Source of the DNA: Brucellaceae bacterium
Lineage (GTDB): Bacteria > Pseudomonadota > Alphaproteobacteria > Rhizobiales > Rhizobiaceae
DNA length: 64,000 nucleotides
Direction of reading: 5' to 3'
Assembly: GCA_020637775.1 (NCBI GenBank)
Contig: JACKJV010000001.1
Span: 62,001-126,000, forward strand
The translations under genes and the position numbers were made by a program. The notes beneath the pieces are model-generated. The model worked only from the letters and a program-made list of their open reading frames with translations. It searched no databases and had not been told where the DNA came from. Of the stretch, positions 59,173-64,000 are shown piece by piece (the first letter of the stretch is position 1; the number at the start of each line of letters is the position of its first letter).

Positions 59173-60927
59173 TCAGGCAGAAAGCGCCCAGGCGTCGGCC
59201 ATGGCCGTGTTGACGGCGCGATCGGCGAAAGGCAGCCATTCGGCCTTTGCCGGGGTGAACCCCGGATAGCGGTCAAAAAGGATGGCGCGGTGTTCGCGGG
59301 CCTCGTCGAGGCGGTCCAGACGCCCCAGCGCACCGACCAGCAGCATGCGCGCATACCAGTAACCCGGCGACAGGCTGAGCGAGCGCTGTGCCTGTTCGAC
59401 AACATCGCCATATTCCCCCAATGCGAAATGCGCCGCCGCGACTTCGCCGAGGTTGTGGAACTGGTAGATGTCGAAAGGGCTGAGCCGCTCCGCCTTGTAC
59501 AGCCATTCCAGCCCGGCGCGGTGTTCGCCCAGAAGCGAGAGCGTGCTGCCATAGCCGGAGGCCGCGAAGGCGAAACTGGGATTGATGTGCATGGCGGTGG
59601 CAAGGTGGTTGCGGGCCTTTTCCGGGCGGCGCAGCATGATGTCCGTGGCGCCGAGAAAGGCATGCGGACGCGCGTCCTGGCTGTCCATGAAAAGGGCCTG
59701 CTGGCAAAGGTCGATCACCTTGTCGAAATGCTCCTGCTTCAGGCTCACGAAGCCTTGCCAGAAGTGCCACCAAGCCAGTTCGCTGAGCACGTTGGAAGAC
59801 GCCGGCTCCAGCTCATGGGCGCGCAGGAAATAGTCATGCGCGCGCCTGGTGTCGGCGCTGGTGCGGCGGCCCATGTGAAACCGCCCGCGGGCGACCAGTT
59901 GCCAGGTTGCCAGGTCTTCCCAGGGGAGCTGGAAGGTGCGCCGCTGCTCTGCCCGGTCCAGTTCTCCCGACAGGATGGAGACCAGTTCGGTACCTGCCGC
60001 ATCCTGCAATTCGCGCACAAGGTCGGCGGATCGCTCGAAGCGGCGCGAAAGAAGAAGACGCCGCGTCTGCGCATCCTCGAGCTGAACCATCAGACGGAGG
60101 GTGCCGGCGGCCCGCGTCAGCTTGCCGGAGACGACGTAGCGGGCCCCGAGCGACAGGGCCGCGTCATGCGGGCTGACATCGTCGGCATCGAACTGCTGGC
60201 TGGACGCGTGTGAGATCACGGGAAGCCAGCGCAGGTTGGACAGACCGAAGATGAGGTCCTCGGCAAGCGCATCGCCCAGATAGTCGAGATCGTCATCGTC
60301 GGTCATGTTGCGGAACGGCAGGACGGTCGCTGCCGGCGGTCCGTCGGAACCGGGGGATGGCCGGGTGACGGCGGCGACAATGCTGCCGGACAGATTGCCA
60401 CCCGGCCTTGCCACCGCGTAGGCCGGAACGGCCTCGCGTATGTTCTTGAGGGTCTGGCTGCCAAGGGACGCCATCTCGAAGCCGGTCTTGCCCGCGACCT
60501 GGATGAAGGTCGTCTGCGAGATCACGACGCCATTTTCCGGCGCCCGCTCCTGCAAGCGCGCGGCGATATTGACATCGTGTCCGAAAAGAAGCTCGCCATC
60601 GACGATGACATCGCCGGTGTTGATACCGACGCGAAACGCCATCCGGCGGGCATCGGCGGCGGCGGCATTGAGGTCTTCCAGACGCCCCTGGAAGTCGATG
60701 GCGGCACGAACCGCGTCGACGGGATTGCCGAACTCGGCCATCAGGCTGTCGCCCGCATTGCCGAACATGCGCCCGCCATGGTGTTCGCAGGTTTCGGTTA
60801 TGAGCGCGGCCCGTTCGCGAAACACCTCCAGCGCATTTTCATCGTCTTCCGCCATCAGCCGGGAATAGGCAACCGCATCTATGGAAAGCACCGTCGCCAT
60901 CTGCCGGGTATACTGGCGGTCGCCCAT
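59173..60927 (-). CDS. Class III adenylate/guanylate cyclase with TolB-like and TPR regions
   Basis: This 584-aa protein has an N-terminal class III nucleotide cyclase domain (about 9-185) with SIDAVAYSRLM (metal Asp), FGNAGDSLMAEF, VGINTGDVIVDG and DVNIAARLQE. A TolB/FlgO-like segment follows (VLPFRNMTDDDDLDYLGDALAEDLI, about 200-330), then TPR repeats (about 390-560). This architecture is common in rhizobia and relatives. It is likely cytoplasmic and makes cAMP, though base specificity is not proven. The ATG at 60927 has AAGGG 8 nt upstream. The P450/DyP gene starts 90 nt downstream on the same strand, so they may share a transcript. Confidence 0.88.
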   Translation of the reverse strand: MGDRQYTRQMATVLSIDAVAYSRLMAEDDENALEVFRERAALITETCEHHGGRMFGNAGDSLMAEFGNPVDAVRAAIDFQGRLEDLNAAAADARRMAFRVGINTGDVIVDGELLFGHDVNIAARLQERAPENGVVISQTTFIQVAGKTGFEMASLGSQTLKNIREAVPAYAVARPGGNLSGSIVAAVTRPSPGSDGPPAATVLPFRNMTDDDDLDYLGDALAEDLIFGLSNLRWLPVISHASSQQFDADDVSPHDAALSLGARYVVSGKLTRAAGTLRLMVQLEDAQTRRLLLSRRFERSADLVRELQDAAGTELVSILSGELDRAEQRRTFQLPWEDLATWQLVARGRFHMGRRTSADTRRAHDYFLRAHELEPASSNVLSELAWWHFWQGFVSLKQEHFDKVIDLCQQALFMDSQDARPHAFLGATDIMLRRPEKARNHLATAMHINPSFAFAASGYGSTLSLLGEHRAGLEWLYKAERLSPFDIYQFHNLGEVAAAHFALGEYGDVVEQAQRSLSLSPGYWYARMLLVGALGRLDRLDEAREHRAILFDRYPGFTPAKAEWLPFADRAVNTAMADAWALSA

Positions 60928-61034
60928 CGTTAGCCCTTGCCGGTGTCGATCCTTGTCAATGGGTTCATGCCGGCGCTCATTGCAAAGGCGCCGCCGCGGA
61001 CCGCGCTGCTGTCCGTTCGTCACTTCCCCTTCTT

Positions 61035-61059
61035 CATTGATCCCGCTCATTTATCAATG
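61035..61059. promoter_or_regulatory. Inverted repeat CATTGAT-N11-ATCAATG in the cyclase/MaoC divergent promoter region
   Basis: CATTGAT (61035-61041) and ATCAATG (61053-61059) are perfect complements one to two helix turns apart. The spacing (11) does not fit Fnr (4) or Crp (6) sites. It could bind an unidentified dimeric regulator or be chance. Confidence 0.35.
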
Positions 61060-61211
61060 TCAAGCACATGGCGTTTCATCGGCGGCCAGGGGAAGCGAAA
61101 TGCCATGCCGGAGAACGCCCGCTCCCGCCGTCACCGGCTCCCGCGGGCCGTGCCGGCGACTGGACAAGGCGCAACCGCCGTGAAAAAGACAATCCGGACG
61201 AACAAGGGAGC

Positions 61212-62069
61212 ATGAGCGGCATGGGCGAAGCGCTTTCAAGCTGGATCGGGCGCAGCGAGACGCGCACGGACATCATGTCGGCGGACGTGCTGACCCGTCT
61301 GGCGGCCACGCTGGACCATGATCGCGCCCGCGTGCAGGATGGCGATATCGCTGTGCCGCTTGCACACTGGCTGCATTTCCTGCCCGACACGCGCCAAAGC
61401 GGCCTCGGAGCGGACGGTCACCCGGAACGGGGCGGCTTCCTGCCTCCGGTTCATCACCTGCCACGGCGCATGTGGGCGGGAAGCAGGCTGACCTTTCCAG
61501 GTGACATCCGGGCCGGGATGACCGTGGAGCGGGTTTCGACGATCACGAATGTGAAGGAGAAGACGGGCAGTGCGGGCGATCTCGTCTTCGTGACCGTCCG
61601 CCATGCGTTCAGCGAGCCAGGCGGGCCGGTACTCGTCACCGACGAGCACGACATCGTCTATCGTTCGATGGCCGGGCCGGCCGTCACACCGGCGCCATCC
61701 GCGCCGCCACCCGGCACGTGGTCGCGCAGCCTCGTGCCCGACGCGGTTCTGCTTTTCCGCTATTCGGCGCTGACCTTCAACGGCCACCGCATCCATTACG
61801 ACAGGGACTATGTCACCCGCGAGGAAGGCTATCCGGGGCTGGTGGTGCATGGACCGCTGACAGCCACGCTGCTGATCGATCTCGTCGGCCGTGAATTACC
61901 CGGCGCCCGCATTTCAGCCTTTTCCTTCCGTGCCCGCTCGCCGCTGTTCGACGGGAACCGCATGGTGCTGAACGGCGAACCGCCGGACGCGGAGGGGCGC
62001 ATCCGGCTCTGGGCGACCAACCATGAAGGCGGGTTGGCCATGGAAGCCGAAGCAACCGTTTCCGGCTGA
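61212..62069 (+). CDS. MaoC/FAS1-like dehydratase (mesaconyl-CoA hydratase-like)
   Basis: This 285-aa double hot-dog hydratase contains an N-terminal FAS1-type dehydratase half and a C-terminal MaoC half with the hydratase site IHYDRDYVTREEGYPGLVVHGPLTATLL. Relatives hydrate mesaconyl-C4-CoA, itaconyl-CoA or 3-hydroxyacyl-type thioesters. The ATG at 61212 was kept, but AGGGAG lies only 1 nt before it; the ATG at 61221 has better spacing (10 nt). It is divergent from the cyclase gene. No mesaconate, itaconate or methylaspartate pathway genes are nearby, so the substrate is open. Confidence 0.85.
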   Translation: MSGMGEALSSWIGRSETRTDIMSADVLTRLAATLDHDRARVQDGDIAVPLAHWLHFLPDTRQSGLGADGHPERGGFLPPVHHLPRRMWAGSRLTFPGDIRAGMTVERVSTITNVKEKTGSAGDLVFVTVRHAFSEPGGPVLVTDEHDIVYRSMAGPAVTPAPSAPPPGTWSRSLVPDAVLLFRYSALTFNGHRIHYDRDYVTREEGYPGLVVHGPLTATLLIDLVGRELPGARISAFSFRARSPLFDGNRMVLNGEPPDAEGRIRLWATNHEGGLAMEAEATVSG

Positions 62070-62222
62070 CGGCGTCACGCACCCGTTGCGCGACGGTGAA
62101 ACCCGCCAGGGCCGCGCACGGCTTCGCATCAATCCGGCTTCACCGACCGGCAATCAAATTTCCGGTGCCGGCAATTGATCCGGACCCGTCCGCCACGGCA
62201 TAGATAGCCGTTCGGCAAACCG

Positions 62223-63206
62223 GTGCGCCCCGCGTCCGGCCTGCCCCCAGTCCCGGAGGAAAATGCCATTCCGATCAATCCCCTGACACCGGTCGTGATC
62301 AGCGGCGCGGCCAAACCCTTGCAGAACGGCCGCGGCATCCTGCTTATGGCGCTGGGTTTCTTCATGTTTTCCGCCGTCGACATGCAGGCCAAACTGCTGG
62401 CGCAGGATTTCCACCCGATCCAGGTGGTCTGGGTGCGGCAACTGGGCCTGTTGGCCGGCATGTTCGTGCTTCTCGGCTGGCACGGCTTCACGGTTCTCAA
62501 GACTGCTCGTCCGGCCATGCAGGTCACCCGTGGAGCGCTGGCCGTCATCTCGGCCACGATCTTCATTTTCGGTGTCCGCTACGTACCGCTGGCCGATGCC
62601 GTTGCCGTGAGCTTCGTGGCGCCGTTCTTCGTCACTATCCTCGGCGCACTGATCCTGCGCGAGAAGGTCGGGATCCGGCGGCTGATGGCGGTGGCCATCG
62701 GGTTCGCCGCCACCCTCATCATCATACGCCCCGGCATGGGCATCCTGCATCCGGCCATCCTGCTGATCGTCATTGCCGCGGTCATGTTCGCCTTCAGGCA
62801 GATCATTTCGCGCGTGCTGGCAGGCGAAGACCGGACGGCGACAACCGTCGCCTACACGGCCCTGACCGGAAGCTTTCTCCTGACCCTGCCGCTGCCCTTC
62901 GTCTGGACATGGCCGACGGAAATGAACCACTGGCTGATCTTCATCAGCATCGCGGTCATGGCCGGCGTGGCCGAGTTGATGATCATCAAGGCGCTGGAGA
63001 TCGCCGAGGCGGTCGCCGTTGCCCCCATGCAATACACGATGATCATCTGGGGCACGTTCTATGGCTGGGCGGTCTTCGGGCAATTGCCCGATGGCTGGAC
63101 GCTGACCGGCGCGGCCATCATCATCGCCACAGGCATCTATGTCATCAACCGGGAGCGGATCGCCGCGCGCGAGGGACGGCTCGCCGCCGGGCGCGCGAAA
63201 AGCTGA
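62223..63206 (+). CDS. EamA/DMT-family transporter (start region uncertain)
   Basis: This inner-membrane transporter of about 327 aa has ten hydrophobic spans in two EamA repeats, for example LLMALGFFMFSAVDMQAKLL and LIFISIAVMAGVAELMIIKALEIAEAVAVAP. The substrate is unknown; drug/metabolite transporters export amino acids, nucleobases or other small compounds. The open frame begins at GTG 62223 with no ribosome site. The strongest start signal, GGAGGA followed by ATG at 62263, is in the +1 frame and meets TGA at 62284 after seven codons; one extra C in the CCCC run at 62280-62283 would join it to the transporter frame. Confidence 0.85.
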   Translation: MRPASGLPPVPEENAIPINPLTPVVISGAAKPLQNGRGILLMALGFFMFSAVDMQAKLLAQDFHPIQVVWVRQLGLLAGMFVLLGWHGFTVLKTARPAMQVTRGALAVISATIFIFGVRYVPLADAVAVSFVAPFFVTILGALILREKVGIRRLMAVAIGFAATLIIIRPGMGILHPAILLIVIAAVMFAFRQIISRVLAGEDRTATTVAYTALTGSFLLTLPLPFVWTWPTEMNHWLIFISIAVMAGVAELMIIKALEIAEAVAVAPMQYTMIIWGTFYGWAVFGQLPDGWTLTGAAIIIATGIYVINRERIAAREGRLAAGRAKS

Positions 63207-63221
63207 CGCCGGAAAAGGAAA

Positions 63222-63250
63222 CGGCCGGTGCGCTTTCCACGCACCGGCCG
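63222..63250. terminator. Hairpin terminator between the convergent EamA and aldolase genes
   Basis: CGGCCGGTGCG (63222-63232), 7-nt loop, CGCACCGGCCG (63240-63250) is a perfect 11-bp stem. The minus-strand side is followed by a T-rich stretch (TTTCCTTTTCC), so it mainly serves the aldolase transcript. Confidence 0.8.
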
Positions 63251-63273
63251 CTTCGCTCCCCTCGGGCGGTTTG

Positions 63274-64000
63274 TCAGCCCTTGTAGATGTCGATGATCTT
63301 GCCCAGCAGGTCGACCGCATCGTCATGCGAACGCTGGAAGGAGTTGCGGCCGACGATGGAGCCGAAACCGCCGCCGGCATTGATCTCGCCGATTTCCTTG
63401 AGCAGGCTGTCGGCATCCTTGGCGTCGCCGCCGGAGAAGACGACGATGCGCTTGCCGGCATAGGCGCATTGCATGACGTGGGCGATGCGCTCGGCCAATG
63501 TGTCCTGCTTGACGGTCTCATAGGCCTTTTCGGCGGCCTTCAGGTCAACGCCGGCCTTGGGCGGCTTGACCTTGATGATGGTCGCGCCCATCAGCGCGGC
63601 CATGTGCGCGGCATAGGCAACGATGTCGAGCGCGGTCTCGCCTGACTTGGTGACAGCGCCGCCGCGCGGATAGGACCAGACAACCGTCATCAGGCCCTTG
63701 GCCTTGGCCTCGCGCGTCATCTCGCGCAGTTCTTCCTGCATGGCAAAGCACTGGTCGGAGCCGGGATACATGGTGAAGCCGATGCCCACGCAGCCAAGGC
63801 GCAGCGCATCATCCACCGAAGCCGTCACCGCCTGGTCCGGGACGCCGGTGGCAAGGGAATTGGCCGAATTCACCTTCAGGATGAGCGGCACTTCGCCGGC
63901 AAAGCTGTCAGCGCCCTGCTCCAGCGATCCCAGCGGCGCGGCATAGGCCGAAAGGCCCGCATCGATGGCAAGCTGATAGAGGTAGTGCGGATCATAGGCC
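63274..64000 (-). CDS. Class I fructose-bisphosphate aldolase (DhnA/FbaB type), 5' end cut by window edge
   Basis: About 242 C-terminal residues are visible, continuing past the window edge in the same frame (AYDPHYLYQLAIDAG at the edge). The sequence matches the archaeal-type class I aldolase group: Schiff-base lysine in ATIIKVKPPK, VVWSYPRGGAV, and the phosphate-binding IVVFSGGDAKD and GGGFGSIVGRNSFQR. It cleaves fructose-1,6-bisphosphate in glycolysis. The expected full length is about 300 aa, so roughly 60 residues lie outside. Confidence 0.9.
   Translation of the reverse strand, partial: AYDPHYLYQLAIDAGLSAYAAPLGSLEQGADSFAGEVPLILKVNSANSLATGVPDQAVTASVDDALRLGCVGIGFTMYPGSDQCFAMQEELREMTREAKAKGLMTVVWSYPRGGAVTKSGETALDIVAYAAHMAALMGATIIKVKPPKAGVDLKAAEKAYETVKQDTLAERIAHVMQCAYAGKRIVVFSGGDAKDADSLLKEIGEINAGGGFGSIVGRNSFQRSHDDAVDLLGKIIDIYKG

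Overview
The window reads as a GC-rich chromosomal segment of an alphaproteobacterium, probably Hyphomicrobiales or a relative. The pointers are a PodJ-like polarity protein (coiled coil, membrane segment, Sel1 repeats, peptidoglycan-binding domain), a ligase-associated helicase/PdeM repair pair, TauE/TIGR02186 and DUF3429 genes, a class III cyclase with TolB-like and TPR parts, and CoxM/CoxG-type genes. Genus-level placement is a guess. I saw no phage, transposase, integrase or CRISPR array.

Layout. 1-7200: a four-gene beta-oxidation operon on the minus strand (598-aa acyl-CoA dehydrogenase, second acyl-CoA dehydrogenase, thiolase, FadJ-type multifunctional enzyme cut by the window edge), next to a MerR-family regulator gene. 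7500-13700: PodJ-like gene, then TauE, TIGR02186 and DUF3429 genes, all plus strand. 13700-18000: a methyltransferase, a DEXH helicase and PdeM, overlapping on the minus strand. 18090-33390: a 4184-aa calcium-repeat surface protein (LEPR-XLL, DUF4347), a TolC-type lipoprotein and a single-span membrane protein. 33700-42470: nitronate monooxygenase-like gene, orphan CoxM-type flavoprotein, tRNA-Thr(CGT), DUF924, fadD, pgi with a HAD phosphatase, coxG, and an enoyl-CoA hydratase. 42570-53920: four secreted or surface genes on the minus strand (three with DUF11-like/SdrD-like/TSP3 repeats and one outer-membrane barrel gene broken by an in-frame TAA). 54210-60930: a Crp-type regulator, a 1408-aa cytochrome P450/DyP-type peroxidase fusion with a membrane region, and a class III cyclase. 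61200-64000: MaoC-like hydratase, EamA transporter and class I fructose-bisphosphate aldolase (cut by the edge).

Three themes tie genes together. First, a 26-bp dyad with core CGTTTACGTAAACG lies in front of the beta-oxidation operon, the MerR gene, the nitronate monooxygenase-like gene and fadD, suggesting one local lipid-degradation regulon. Second, the cyclase, the P450/DyP fusion and a Crp protein that keeps cAMP-contact residues sit side by side and may form a cAMP-linked oxidative module. Third, two separate surface-protein loci (the giant protein and the DUF11 cluster) share the same TSP3-like module of about 150 residues.
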